Translations under genes and position numbers: made by a program
The notes under the pieces: generated by a model
Database searches by the model: none
The model's input: the letters and a program-made list of their open reading frames with translations, nothing else
What the model was told of the DNA's origin: nothing
Source: Paralithodes platypus
Taxonomy: Eukaryota; Arthropoda; Malacostraca; Decapoda; Lithodidae
Length of the DNA stretch: 64,000 nucleotides
Assembly (NCBI GenBank): GCA_032716605.1
Contig: CM064538.1
Coordinates: 22,539,451-22,603,450 of the forward strand
Direction: 5' to 3'
Shown here: piece by piece, positions 1 through 10,728 of the stretch
How the letters are laid out: the number at the start of each line of letters is the position of its first letter
Position numbering within the stretch: the stretch's first letter is position 1

Positions 1-384
1 TCGTGGTGGCAGTGTCCCGAAAGACCAATGACCTCTGTGCCATTGCCCTGCTTGCACGTGTTTTTCGTGCTTTGGGTGCAGGTGTTTCGTCCTCCGAGCT
101 GTAGGGCGTGTCGTACTGGTAGCTAGGGTCTTTAGCAGCCACCCTCTGCCTTCCACGGCGGCTAACACCACCAGAAGGAGGGCTGGTTGTGTCATCAGGG
201 AGCGAGCGTGAGGGACGTGTGTGCTCCATGACTAGTGCGTGGTTACTGGCGCGGTGGTGCTTGTACGAGTGCGGGGCGAGCGTTTGGCGGGGTGGTGTCG
301 AGAGTTGACATGTAGTACTATACCCACACCAATTTTCAGCCGCCTGGCTATAAACGCGCGGTTTTGGTACGTGTTCAAAGGCTC
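1..384. other. no gene recognised (window start)
   Basis: Moderately GC-rich sequence. Short open frames here carry no recognisable domain and I treat them as chance. No tRNA, terminal repeat or microsatellite is evident. Confidence 0.5.
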
Positions 385-449
385 TGCTCTTAAGAGTCTA
401 CCCGCAGTGCGCCGGGGGAACTCTTATGAGTCTACCCGCAGCTCCCGGG
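385..449 (-). mobile_element. terminal fragment of TTAA MITE family T1
   Basis: Two tandem-like blocks, each an ACTCTTAAGAGT-type palindrome followed by a CCCGCAG motif, run up to CCCGGG and a TTAA at 450-453. The same arrangement ends the fuller copies at 39833-40458 and 42221-42817, so this is one end of that family in the orientation of the 42.2-kb copy. The rest of the element is absent on the left, so it is a truncated relic. The piggyBac-like classification is inferred from the TTAA target only. Confidence 0.65.
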
Positions 450-453
450 TTAA

Positions 454-1240
454 GTCCAGCCCGACGCTTTTGTACACTTTTAGCCATGATTATACGGGAA
501 GGAAATCTATTGACGTTAAATAAAACTATAAATGCCAGACTGAATAAGTTGCGGCCAACAATACAGTACTCCGAGAAATCAAATAAATCGCGAGCCGAAA
601 ATAAAACACCCTCACGAAATGCGGAATAAGAATTGTGCGCAATGTAGACTAGCAATCTGGAGCTTTTCAATTTAACTCCTTACATAATAGTTATGAAATT
701 ATAGAATCATTACACCATAAGTTAAGAAAAGCCGGGAGGGAAATTTAGTACAATACAGTATAGGCCAAAAGTCTCCAGATGTCAAAAAGAGAGGTACCGT
801 TTAAAGTTATAATAAATTAAAGAATTTTAAGAGAGAGAGAGCCTATAGGGTAATTGAAACAGGCTAAACTCAATGGGTACCGCTAATTTTATATTATTAA
901 ATTTAATAAATGTGAAAATTGTACACAAGAAAAGTTCATCTCAAGAAGTCACAAGGAAAAAAGTTTTGAGTTGGATTAACACACACTCAGCCTATCAGCT
1001 ATCATATTACCCCGCCTCCAGGGCACACGACGAGAGAAGAATTTAGAATGACATGTGAATCAAATAAAGAAGTTATTGGACAGTATAAATTTGATATAGA
1101 ATGAATAACCTTAACTTTTGAAATTATTATACAGTACAGTATGGATGATTTTAATCTTAGTGCCAATCAATTGTTATAATTTGGGCCTAAAGATTTTACA
1201 ATCAAAATTTAAATAATATACTGTACGATTTGAAGGATTA
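454..1240. other. AT-rich stretch without recognisable feature
   Basis: Low-GC sequence with a short GA run near 830. I see no coding domain, no terminal repeats and no RNA gene. Confidence 0.5.
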
Positions 1241-2014
1241 CTAATCTAGGCTATACTGATTTTGTTGATCAATTCTAACGTCATGGTGGGCAAACATCTC
1301 GTCGTATGACCTGGCGACCATGGCATATTCGTATGGCATAAAGCACCGACGACAGGTGGCCAGGATCTCCGAATAGAGACGCTTTGATGCCTCGTGCGTG
1401 AGGTGTACCCCGTCGGGACTGAAGTCAGCCTCAGAGGTATTCATTGACTGATAGCGCTCCCGGGTAAATGGGATATGGCGCTTTAGCCATCGGTTAACAG
1501 CATTTCTAATGCGGTTAAACTCGTCCGTAGAGACCCCTCGTGGAGCCTGCCGCTTCTGTACCCCAATCACCCGGACTTCTCCCCCCGAGAGCCGCACCAC
1601 CTCCTCAGCTAGGACCTCGATCCCCTCCGCAATCCCTCTCGGACTGACCCCGCTCCTTATCTCATTTCCTCCTATCACCAAGAAGGTCAAGTCGGGCTTC
1701 AGCTCTAAAAACTGACCCCAGGCTTCTGTTGATCTCAAGGTGCTGACGCGGGCACCTGGGGCGGCCAGAGGAGTCACGGAAAAAAAAGGCCTGTGGACGG
1801 CTTGGTCCACGTACAAATCCCTGACGTAGGAGTGGCCCAAAATCGCCACCTTCCTAATCGGGCCTGGGTACGCAGGCCTATCAACCACCGCAGGATAATC
1901 TTCCCCTACCCCACCACCCGCGGCACCATGACGCCAAAAGCCCTGGGCCATGAGGGACAGACAAAATATGGCACAAAAAAAATGAACCATGTAGGCTAGG
2001 CCACCACCAACCAC
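1241..2014 (-). CDS. SGNH/GDSL-type hydrolase-like ORF, probably element-derived
   Basis: The 257-residue open frame starts with a hydrophobic stretch (residues about 8-24) that could be a signal peptide or chance. A recognisable SGNH fold follows: GHS near residues 60-62 (nucleophile block I), a glycine in PGAR near 87, GGNE near 115-118 (block III asparagine) and DGVHLT near 201-206 (block V Asp and His). The known family role is ester or acyl hydrolysis. No introns, promoter or paired gene are visible. The ORF lies between AT-rich DNA and a run of about 18 G just upstream of its start. Esterase-like domains occur in ORF1 proteins of some animal retroelements, so this may be a detached transposon ORF rather than a cellular gene. 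The catalytic layout is clear; the biological identity is not. The start could instead be at the internal Met at residue 9. Confidence 0.6.
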   Translation of the reverse strand: MVGGGLAYMVHFFCAIFCLSLMAQGFWRHGAAGGGVGEDYPAVVDRPAYPGPIRKVAILGHSYVRDLYVDQAVHRPFFSVTPLAAPGARVSTLRSTEAWGQFLELKPDLTFLVIGGNEIRSGVSPRGIAEGIEVLAEEVVRLSGGEVRVIGVQKRQAPRGVSTDEFNRIRNAVNRWLKRHIPFTRERYQSMNTSEADFSPDGVHLTHEASKRLYSEILATCRRCFMPYEYAMVARSYDEMFAHHDVRIDQQNQYSLD

Positions 2015-2019
2015 AAAAA

Positions 2020-2041
2020 AAGGGCGGGGGGGGGGGGGGGG
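2020..2041. repeat. poly-G homopolymer run
   Basis: An interrupted G run (about 18 consecutive G) lies immediately upstream of the minus-strand SGNH ORF. It is a simple repeat and prone to sequencing-length error. Confidence 0.9.
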
Positions 2042-2604
2042 CTAACTAGTGAAAGGTTAAGGACCAATTATATGGCTAATTTAGATAAGTGGACTGCATA
2101 TTTGATAATGAATAAGTATTAACCATATAGAAATATAATTACCCTTTGATGAACTCAGCTGGTGATTGGAGGATGGCGGAAAATAGGCTAGATAACTGGA
2201 AGTGGTTAGTATAGTAAATAAAGTATGAAAAGAGGCTACAATAGGCTAGGATAGGCTAGATATTTACGTTAAATTTGTGCTAACTAACAAAGATGATGAT
2301 GTAATGACTATGTGGAATATGAGATGAAAGGTGAAGCGAAAACACCTGGTGAAATAACTAGGAGAAAGAAGGCTTAGCGTGTGTAGCTGGGATGGAGGTT
2401 GGTTGGAGAGTGGCGAGCGCGTTATGTTCGTCTCTGTCGTGACATACCGCGCACGCGCATAACATATGGAAAATGTATCCCATCTTCTTTACAATGAGAT
2501 ACTTATAAACAATCTTAAATAATACAAATATATATATATATGGGAATTATAATCCTATAATACTTTCCCATATACTACTATAGAATAATATATTCTACCC
2601 AATC
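2042..2604. other. AT-rich stretch with small inverted repeat
   Basis: No gene is recognised. Near 2536-2575 a TATATGGGAA segment is followed by its inverted partner TTTCCCATATA, a small hairpin just upstream of the LINE ORF. It could belong to the LINE or to its target. Confidence 0.45.
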
Positions 2605-4386
2605 ATGGAACGTTCGACCAAGGTTATGGAAGCGTTCAACTTAAGACTACACATAAATAACATAGTAAATAAATGTGAAAGTGATCCTAGATTATTTTAT
2701 AAATATATAAACAGTAAGTTGAAGGTAAAGAAACAAATTACTAAATTAAGAGTTGATGCTAGGACGTATGAAAATGTATCGGACATGTGCGAGGTAATGA
2801 ATAACAAATTGGGGTCAGTTTTTACTAGAGAGGAAGGTTTTGACGAACCACAGGCGGGAGTACTGGAGAGTGGTCTTAGTAAGATTGAAATAACTAGAGA
2901 TGAGCTGTTATCTGCGATGAGAGGACTTGAAGTAAGGAAAGCTATGGGACCGGATGAAGTGTCTGCCTGGGTTTTAAAGGAGTGTGCAGAGCAATTAGTG
3001 GAGCCAGTGAGGGACATAATTCAAGCTTCCTTAGATAAAGGACAGGTTCCTGTTGAATGGAAAAGAGCTAATATCATTCCGATATACAAGAATGGAAACC
3101 CTGAGGACCCTCTAAACTATAGACCAGTTTCACTTACTAGTATTGTATGCAAGATTTGTGAAAAGCTAATTAGGAAGAGATGGATGAAAATGTTGGAGAG
3201 AAAGAAGATAATAACCCCAAAGCAATTTGGATTCAGAGAAGGGACATCTTGTGTTACCAGTTTGCTATGTTATTACAGTAGGGTGATAGATGTACTCCAA
3301 GAAAGAGGCGGATTGGTGGACTGCGTCTACTTAGACCTTTCCAAAGCATTCGATAAGGTACCACATAAGAGATTGTTATCTAAGCTTGAGACGCTAGGAT
3401 GTGTCAGGGGGAGTTTGCTGAAATGGATGGAGAGCTATTTAACAGATAGGGAAATGAGGACCAACATTAGAGGAACTTACTCATCGTGGCGGAAAGTTGA
3501 GAGTGGTGTGCCACAGGGATCTGTGTTGCCACCTCTCATGTTCCTTATGTACGTGAATGACCTGCCGATAGGCATAAACTCCTACATGTCAATGTTTGCA
3601 GATGACGTAAAAATTATGAGACAAATAACAAATAAAAGTAGTTGTGAGGAGCTGCAAGGGGATTTAGATAAAATATACGAATGGAGCACCAAGTGGAAAA
3701 TGAAATTTAATATAAGTAAATGCCATGTGTTAAATATGGGAAGAAGTGTGAATAGACCAAATTGGGAGTACAGGATGGGAGATAATATAATTAGCAAGGC
3801 CGAAAAAGAAAAGGATTTAGGGTTGATTATACAAGATAATTTGTCGCCAGAGAAACATATTAACAAGCTCTTTAGCGGAATGTATGCAATGGCCGGGAAT
3901 ATGAAAGTTGCTCTGAACTACTTGGATGAGACCATGGTAGCGAAAATTATGAAGAGTATGATTAGACCAAGATTGGAGTATGCAGCAGTGGTGTGGTCCC
4001 CGCATCTAAAGAAGCATATTCACAAGTTAGAAAGAATCCAGAGAGCAGTTACTAGATTGGTTCCAAGTCTCAGAGAGCTGCCATATGAAGTGAAGCTAGA
4101 CAAATTAAATCTACCGAGTCTAAAAGAGAGGAGAGAGAGGGGAGACATGATAATGAAGTACAAATGCACCCGGGGGCTGGAGAGGCTGGATAGGGAGGAT
4201 ATATTAATTATGGATACAGGAATAACTAGAGGCCACAGCTACAAAGTAAAAAGACCTACCTGCAAGAACGATATCAGGAAGTTTAGCTTCCCCTATAGAT
4301 GTATTGACAAATGGAATGGGCTGGAGGAGGAGGTGGTAGGGGCAAGGAATATCCATATTTTCAAGAAAAAATTGGATAAAAAGTAG
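2605..4386 (+). CDS. non-LTR retrotransposon reverse transcriptase, CR1/Jockey group (family A)
   Basis: An uninterrupted 593-residue frame encodes the reverse transcriptase of a LINE. It opens with the linker that normally follows the endonuclease (FYKYINSKL near residue 33). It then shows YRPVSLTS, QFGFREG, motif A (YLDLSKAFDKVPH near 242-254), VPQGSVL near 302 and the catalytic FADD box near 331-334. The C-terminal thumb-like region contains RPRLEYA and ends in WNGLEEEVV plus a basic tail. The RT catalytic aspartates are present, but the upstream apurinic endonuclease and any ORF1 are missing, so this is a 5'-truncated copy that cannot move by itself. VLPP replaces the usual VLGP. A related 3' fragment lies at 20824-21235. 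Confidence 0.9.
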   Translation: MERSTKVMEAFNLRLHINNIVNKCESDPRLFYKYINSKLKVKKQITKLRVDARTYENVSDMCEVMNNKLGSVFTREEGFDEPQAGVLESGLSKIEITRDELLSAMRGLEVRKAMGPDEVSAWVLKECAEQLVEPVRDIIQASLDKGQVPVEWKRANIIPIYKNGNPEDPLNYRPVSLTSIVCKICEKLIRKRWMKMLERKKIITPKQFGFREGTSCVTSLLCYYSRVIDVLQERGGLVDCVYLDLSKAFDKVPHKRLLSKLETLGCVRGSLLKWMESYLTDREMRTNIRGTYSSWRKVESGVPQGSVLPPLMFLMYVNDLPIGINSYMSMFADDVKIMRQITNKSSCEELQGDLDKIYEWSTKWKMKFNISKCHVLNMGRSVNRPNWEYRMGDNIISKAEKEKDLGLIIQDNLSPEKHINKLFSGMYAMAGNMKVALNYLDETMVAKIMKSMIRPRLEYAAVVWSPHLKKHIHKLERIQRAVTRLVPSLRELPYEVKLDKLNLPSLKERRERGDMIMKYKCTRGLERLDREDILIMDTGITRGHSYKVKRPTCKNDIRKFSFPYRCIDKWNGLEEEVVGARNIHIFKKKLDKK

Positions 4387-4442
4387 ACTGAGAGACGGGA
4401 CAACACGAGCTTAGCTCAACTCCTGTAAACTACAATTAGGTA
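4387..4442 (+). repeat. 3' UTR and tail of LINE family A, left part
   Basis: A short 3' UTR follows the stop and leads to TACAATTAGGTA. The tail continues after the Tigger element at 7093, where another copy of the same tail unit appears. Ignoring the insertion, the tail is a tandem of two units of about 14 bp, as expected for CR1-like LINEs that end in short repeats rather than poly(A). Confidence 0.7.
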
Positions 4443-7092
4443 CACTCAACCCTCAGCTATCACGCACTTAGCTATCGCGTTCCACAGCTATCGCCTGCTC
4501 CCCAAAAGCTGTCAGACCATGGCTTTCACGCCTATGAGCTGGCTATCACGCACCAAATGTGGCCAAAAATACAACAAAATTGGAAATTCCCGGGCTTGGG
4601 AATTCCCAGGCGGGCGGCAAGCATACGTTTACGATACTCGCTCCCTGATTGGGCGTGACTCATGGGAAGCAAGCGCTGTGATTGGCCGCCACCCATCCTC
4701 CTACCCTCCCGCCATACTTACAATTTCTCAGTCTTACTTGTACCCCCATTGTTGTCTGGTGAAAGCTGTGAAGTGATTTTATACCTGTGAACAATGGCTA
4801 CTAACCCACCCCAACGGCCACCGAATCCCCCTACCTTCGCTCAGCGTAATGTGACCGCACCAAATCGAGACATTAAGAAGAGAAAGAACCTTACGTATGC
4901 TCAGAAACAGGAAATTGTGGACTTAATAGGCAAAGGTGAAACAAAAAGGAGTGTGGCAAAGAAGTTTGGAGTGAATGAATCGACAGTGAGGGGGATTTAT
5001 CAAAAGCGCGAAAACATAAAGAGTCACATGAAACTTGCCCCATTAATTGCTGCATCGAATGCCTTTCGAAGTTCTAATAAAGTGCTACTTAAGACGGAAC
5101 AAGTGTTGGGGCGATACTTGAATAAGCAGGCAAAGCGGAACTTGCCCGTGGACACACGTGAGATTACGGTCACAGCCAAGGAGATTTATCAAAGTGTAGC
5201 TTGGTGTGGATAACCCCCAAGCATTTCAGGCTTCCAAAGGGTGGGTTAGCAAGTTCATGAGCCGCCATACAATTAAGAGTGTTAAAGTATCGGGTGAGGC
5301 GGCTAGTGGGGACAGGCCTGCCGCTCGTGCATATCCAGAGGCCCTGAAAAACATCATAGAAGCGGGACAATACACTCCAGACCAAATATTTAACATGGAC
5401 GAAACAAACTTCTATTGGAAGACAATGCCCAAACGTACATTTATCACCAACAAGTCAGCCAAAATTAGGGGTAGAAAGGCGATAAAAGAACGCTTCACCC
5501 TGCTCTTCGCCATGAATGCTTCAGGTAGCTGCTGCTTGAAACCTACCATCATTCATCGCGCCAAGAGGCCTAGGGCTTACAAGGGGCATGATATGAACAA
5601 CCTAAATGTCCACTGGCTATCTTCCAAGAAAGGATACATGTCTGCCAAGCTCTCCCTGGACTGGTTTAAGGAAGCATTCGTCGCGGAAGTTAAGGAGTAC
5701 TGCAAGGCCAAGAACGTTAGATTTAACATTCTACTCCTGCTGGATAATGCCCCTGGCCATTCACCCCTTATGAGGACGGAGAACCCTAACGTGAAAGTGG
5801 AATTCTTGCCTCCCAACACAACCTCCCTAATCCAGCCCCTCGACCAGGAGGTGATTGCGGTAGTGAAAGCTGCATATTCTCGACGGCAGTTTCGTCAGAT
5901 GCGGCAGGCAACACAAGACAATCAACTTATTCAGCAGTTGGTGGATAGTGAGGATGAAGGAGAGGACGAGGAAGCTAAAGCAAATACCGAATCTGAAAAA
6001 AAAGTGATTCGGTATTGGAAGAATTACAATGTCAAAAAGGCAATAGACTTGGTGGTAGATTGCTGGAAGAATGTAACCCCGGCTACAATCAACCATGCAT
6101 GGCGCAACATTTTGGAGGGTCTACCAGAGGACAGGCAGGTAATAGTGGCAGGTGAGCTGCAGTCAGTGGATGCAGAGTTAGAGGCAGCAGCAGAGGAGGC
6201 AAGAGGGATCGCTGGCCGTGGTTTTGCAGAGACAACTGGCGAGGATATCAGGGAAATGTTGAGGCCAGCAAATGTTACAGCAGAAGACCTACTCCAGGAG
6301 GACGAAGAAGGACAGGAGGATAGTGCAGAAGATGAAGAGAATGTTGAAACACAAATGGACGGCATTCCCATGAGCGACATAAAACTCCTCATAGTTAGGT
6401 GGACAGATGCGGCATATTATTGAGCAAGATTCAAACGTGAACAGTGAAACAAGGACATCCTTACTTAATCAGGTCTTGGCAGGTTATGAGGATAGGTACC
6501 ACGCCCATATCAACTCTCTCCAGCAACGCCAGATCACAGACTTCTTTCGTGGTCGGCCAGGCCCCTCCGACCACCCTCAACCAGGCCCCTCCGACCACCC
6601 TCAACCGGGCCCCTCCGGTGAGCCTCGACCGGGCCCCTCCGGTGAGCCTCGACCACGGCAACAAATCGATGAACAGCCTTTACTTACGGCACTTGAATTG
6701 GATACAGTGGATGATGACACTTCAGAATTTGAAGGATTTGATGTTGAAGGGATACTGAACGAGATAGAGCAACGTAGGAGCGGCCAATAATTCGCCACCC
6801 CTAGCCTCGGAACCCAACCCACCTAAATCCCTCAACACACCTAAAAAGGTAAATGTGATGGTGAAATATGTTCTTATATTTACTTTTATAATGTTTCTTA
6901 TAATTATTATTATGTTATTGTTCAGTGGAAATTATTAGGTAAAAATCGCAAAATACGAAAAATAGTTGTCAAATTCGGCACCCAGGCACCAATTAGAATT
7001 ATTCCCATTAGTTCATCAGTATGGCTATCGCGGTTACGGCTACCGCGCGGCTATAGCTGCACCAATTAGGAGTGATAGCTGAGGGTTGAGTG
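4443..7092 (+). mobile_element. Tigger/pogo-type DNA transposon, 2650 bp
   Basis: Perfect 20-bp terminal inverted repeats bound the element: CACTCAACCCTCAGCTATCA at 4443-4462 and its complement at 7073-7092. They are flanked by TA target duplications at 4441-4442 and 7093-7094. Imperfect inverted similarity extends inward (TAGCTATCGCG-type motifs). The interior encodes a broken Tigger transposase. The target was the 3' tail repeat of the family-A LINE, so the insertion is younger than that LINE. Confidence 0.93.
4794..6790 (+). pseudogene. Tigger-type transposase, frameshifted
   Basis: The transposase is split over three frames. 4794-5213 carries a Psq/CENP-B-like helix-turn-helix (residues about 33-75, with SVAKKFGVNESTVRGIY) that would bind the terminal repeats. 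About 5206-6423 carries the second CENP-B-like domain and the DDE nuclease, with NMDETNFYW, LLLDNAPGHS and IQPLDQE. The last two aspartates are separated by 32 residues (DD32D), typical of Tigger. About 6407-6790 is an acidic, Pro-rich tail. One frameshift lies near 5200 and another near 6400-6420, so no full protein can be made although all three catalytic aspartates remain. The tail contains two pairs of 24-bp tandem repeats (PGPSDHPQ and PGPSGEPR units, 6558-6655). Jerky/CENP-B family genes derive from such transposases, but nothing here suggests domestication. Confidence 0.9.
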
Positions 7093-7108
7093 TAAATACA
7101 ATTAGGTA

Positions 7109-8990
7109 AATACAGAATGATACGTATAGCTACATCAACCCAGATTACGTAACATCGAGACTGTTCATACTAGTTTGAGTACACTAAGTATGGACATTGA
7201 TATCCCTACAGCATCGCCGATTCAGATAGATAATTCTGATGTTCTAAGCAATATCACCATTAGAGAGAGAGAAGTATTGAAATGTTTAGATAAACTCAAG
7301 GAAAATAAAACGCCCGGACCTGATACAATCTCACCTAGAGTTCTAAAGAAAGCTAAGGATGAGCTCTCCAATCCACTGACATTGCTAATCAATAAATCCT
7401 TGCAGTCTGAAACTATGCCTGATCAGTGGAAGCTAGCTAACGTAACACCGATTTAAAAAAAAGGCAGCAAATCCCTACCCAGTAACTATCGTCCAATTAG
7501 CTTAACCTCAGTTGTATGTAAAATGCTAGAAACGCTCATAAGAGACAGACTCGTAAATAACTTAGAGAAAAACAACATACTTAAAGATACACAACACGGC
7601 TTTCGTAGCAAACGTTCCTGTTTAACAAATCTCTTAGACTTCTTCCACGATATCCTCAACCTCTATGATGAGAGTAAAGCTGTAGATATTATATACCTTG
7701 ATTTTCAAAAGGCCTTTGACAAAGTTCCCCACAAACGTTTACTGCTAAAACTAAAAGCGCATGGAATACAAGACGGTGTGTTGAAATGGATAGAAAATTG
7801 GCTCCGCGACAGAAAGCAAAGAGTAGTCATAAACGGTAAGGCATCTAAATGGACCAATGTAAGTAGCGGGGTACCCCAGGGATCGGTAGCCTACTAGGAC
7901 CAATTTTCTTTCCAATTTACATCAACGACATAGATGAGGGTCTCACCTGTTCAATCTCAAAATTTGCTGACGATACAAAAATTGCAAATAGCGTACTCTC
8001 AAAAGAACAAGTTGACGATATGCAACACAATCTAGACAAGTTGTCACGTTGGGCCCAAATTTGGCAAATGAGTTTCAATGCGGATAAATGTAAAGTACTA
8101 CATATCGGATACCAAAATGAGAAAGAAAACTATTCGATGAATGGCACTCAGCTTAAGAATGTAAACAGAGAAACCGATCTGGGAGTAACAATATCGAGTA
8201 ACCTAAAACCGAGTCAACAATGGTCAGCAGTTGTTAAGAAAGCAAACAAAATAATTGGCTTTATAGGCAGGTCATTTGAGCATAAATCCAAAGAAGTTAT
8301 CCTAACCATTTACAATTCCTTAGTCCGCCCTCTTCTGGAATACTGCGTTCAATCCTGGTGCCCTTATTACCAAAAAGATATAGACAAGCTAGAACGAGTT
8401 CAACGTAGAGTTACCAAAATGATACCTAGCCTAAACAACAAACCATACGAGGAACGTCTTAGGGAATTATATCTATTTCCTTTAACCCAGCGCAGATTAA
8501 GAGGTGACTTAATTCAAGTGTTCAAAATCATCAAAGGCATCGACAATATGAACTGTAGTAAGTACTTCACTATCGACCAATCTAATGACACGCGGGGAAA
8601 CGGTTGCAAAATTATCGGTGAATCTTTTAACTCGCACGAATCTAAGAAGTTCTTCTTCAATCGAGTTGTCAACTTGTGGAATGGGCTTCCTGAGACGTTA
8701 TAGACTGCAGCACCGTTGATTCATTTAAACTTCGCCTAGACAAATATCTTGCATCAAACCCGGACTGACTGCGTTTGTAAATAAATAACTTTATTTTATC
8801 CCCGCCTCAGTTACTAACCAATCTGTCCCCTACTAACTTCCTAATCCTGCCACGGACATTAGTTCCCTTTCCAATGTTCCCTTACCCACTCTAAACCACT
8901 GTTTGGACAATTGATCCTCAGTGCTTTGGAGGACCCTAGAAGGGTCACCATATATGTTGTTGCTTGATTTCCTTTGTACTCCTTACACAT
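7109..8990 (+). mobile_element. LINE family B, 5'-truncated copy
   Basis: This copy starts abruptly just after the family-A tail and runs to the TCCTTTGTACTCCTTA-type 3' end near 8990. It carries the broken RT described separately plus about 290 bp of 3' UTR. The same 3' UTR occurs inverted at 42851-43150 and 63557-63868, which defines the family and its 3' boundary. The start beside another LINE's tail is consistent with insertion there, but no clear target duplication was found. Confidence 0.8.
7175..8703 (+). pseudogene. reverse transcriptase of LINE family B, broken
   Basis: The RT is readable across three segments. 7175-7456 ends at a stop inside an A-rich run. 7457-7897 contains YRPISLTS, QHGFRSKRS, motif A YLDFQKAFDKVPH and VPQGS. 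After a frameshift just past VPQGS, the frame resumes with FADDTKIANS and continues from 8020 to 8703 with the C-terminal region (KLERVQRRVTKMIPSL, FFFNRVVNLWNGLP). Endonuclease and ORF1 are missing by 5' truncation. One stop and one frameshift inactivate it. By motif it belongs to the CR1/Jockey group and is clearly distinct from family A. Its closest partner in the window is the minus-strand copy at 42851-44115. Confidence 0.88.
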
Positions 8991-9319
8991 TGAGTTAACA
9001 GATGTTTTCAATTGGAGTTACATCCACTGCAATGCAGTGGTCCTTTACAGTCACTCTTCCTGACGCGATACCTGTCAGTGGCCCGGGGCAGACGTAAGCT
9101 GTTCCGGGTAGTTTTGTTGCAGAGGGGCTAGTAGTCTATGTGCTAATTACTATTCAGTCCTAAGGTGGAAAAGAGGGGAGGGGAGTGCTAGTAGCCCAAC
9201 AGACCCCTAGAACCCCTCCGCCGGATATGGTGATAAGACCACGAACTGTGATGCTTATTTAATCGAGCTAGGTCAAAAGCTCAGATGTTTTGTTTTAAGT
9301 TTAAATTTTAAAAGATATC
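8991..9319. other. unassigned sequence between LINEs
   Basis: No domain, RNA gene or terminal repeat is recognised. A GCACTGCAATGCAGTG-like short palindrome near 9028-9042 is the only notable structure. Confidence 0.4.
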
Positions 9320-10318
9320 TATCATAGTTGCAACTATGATCAGTTTTGGCTCCAACTCTGTTCCTCATTCATATCAATGATCTTATATCTACCACTCATA
9401 ATCCAATACATTCCTACGCAGATGACTCAACACTCCACAGTTCCTTCACATTTACCAATTCTTTCACCCAACCCAATCTTATAAATTGAAAAATAAACAC
9501 TGCAATTTCTCTGAACCAGGACCTTTCTAGAATTAATGAATGGGGACAAAAGAATCTAGTTTCCTTTAAGCACAGAAAACCAAGTACATTCAATTTTCTA
9601 ACTGACAGAATCTCACTGACTCCCATATATTTTTTAATGATGTAAATATTCCCACTTCCCCTAGTATTGACATTCTCAGTGTAACATTAACTACTAACCT
9701 GAGCTGGACACATTATGTTAGAAGCATTGCTAAGAATGCCTCTAAAAAACTGGGACTCCTGTACAGAATTCGAGAATTCTTCACTGACGAGCAGTTGGCC
9801 GTAATATATAAAAGTCATGTGCGCTCTCAGATGGATTACTGTTCACCTCTGTGGAGTGGAAGTGGGAGTGGTTGCATTGAGGCAGTTGGACAAAATTCAA
9901 AATAAAGCTATTAGATTAATTAATAACCCTGCAATCACACAGGACCTTCCTATATTATCCATACGAAGAAACGTTGCATCCCTTGCATTATTCTACAGAT
10001 ATTTTCACAGCAATTGTTCCGAGGAACTTGCCTCAATTGTGCCGCCTCTCCACATCTTTCCCCGTAGAACTAGGGCAGCTGAGAGCGCCCATGAATTTAC
10101 ACTTTCTCCTCCACAATGCAGAACTTCTGCTTATCAAAATTCATTTATCCCCAGAACTACTACTCTTTGGAATTCACTTCCCTCGAGTTGCTTTCCACAA
10201 ACTTACAATCTACAACAGTTTAAATCCAGTTGTTACAAACATTTTATGAATGGAGGATGCCTTTAGGCACATGGACCTTTTTTGTTATATCTGTGTTTTT
10301 ACTTCCTCCATTCATTGT

Positions 10319-10353
<35 letters not shown>
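9320..10353 (+). pseudogene. degenerate Jockey-like LINE 3' portion with poly(A) tail
   Basis: The first 500 bp translate only in pieces (YADDSTLHSSFT-like near 9415, then several stops). From 9817 to 10266 an open frame shows the C-terminal region of a Jockey-type RT: LDKIQNKAIRLINN, RRNVASLALFYRYFHSNCSEEL, FIPRTTTLWNSLP and an FK-rich end. This layout matches the family-F copies at 13.5 and 54.9 kb but the sequence is clearly more diverged. After the stop, a 3' UTR leads into about 30 A at 10325-10353, a target-primed reverse-transcription tail. Not functional. Confidence 0.82.
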
Positions 10354-10358
<5 letters not shown>

Positions 10359-10728
10359 TAGTGTATGTTAAAGTGTACAGCTGTTATGAAATGTACAGTT
10401 AATTTTTAAGGCCATATGATAATCCAAAAGAATTATAGGTCTGGATCAGTTGAAGGGGTTTCCTAGGAAGTCCCCATGCCAACTGTTGGACAGGATCTCA
10501 AGTGACATCCGGTCTATTTTTAAGCAGATCTTCTTCGAAGTAACGCACTGCTTACCTCTTATTCTATTTTTAACTGTTGTATGTAAACAAAAAAAACTTA
10601 AAATTGTTATACAGATTCTTGTCTCTACCTTGGGTTTTTGGGCTGGTGGTTTTGATATTGTCACGAATGTCCCCCTCCAGTCTTAAGAGATCAGGCATAT
10701 CGTCAATGATGGAAGGGCCACTATTAAT
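10354..10728. other. unassigned sequence, AT-rich
   Basis: No recognisable coding domain. Near 10691-10708 the motif GGCATATCGTCAATGAT occurs. It recurs inverted near 10808-10821 and direct at 11143-11159, so it belongs to the inverted-repeat structure to the right. Confidence 0.4.
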
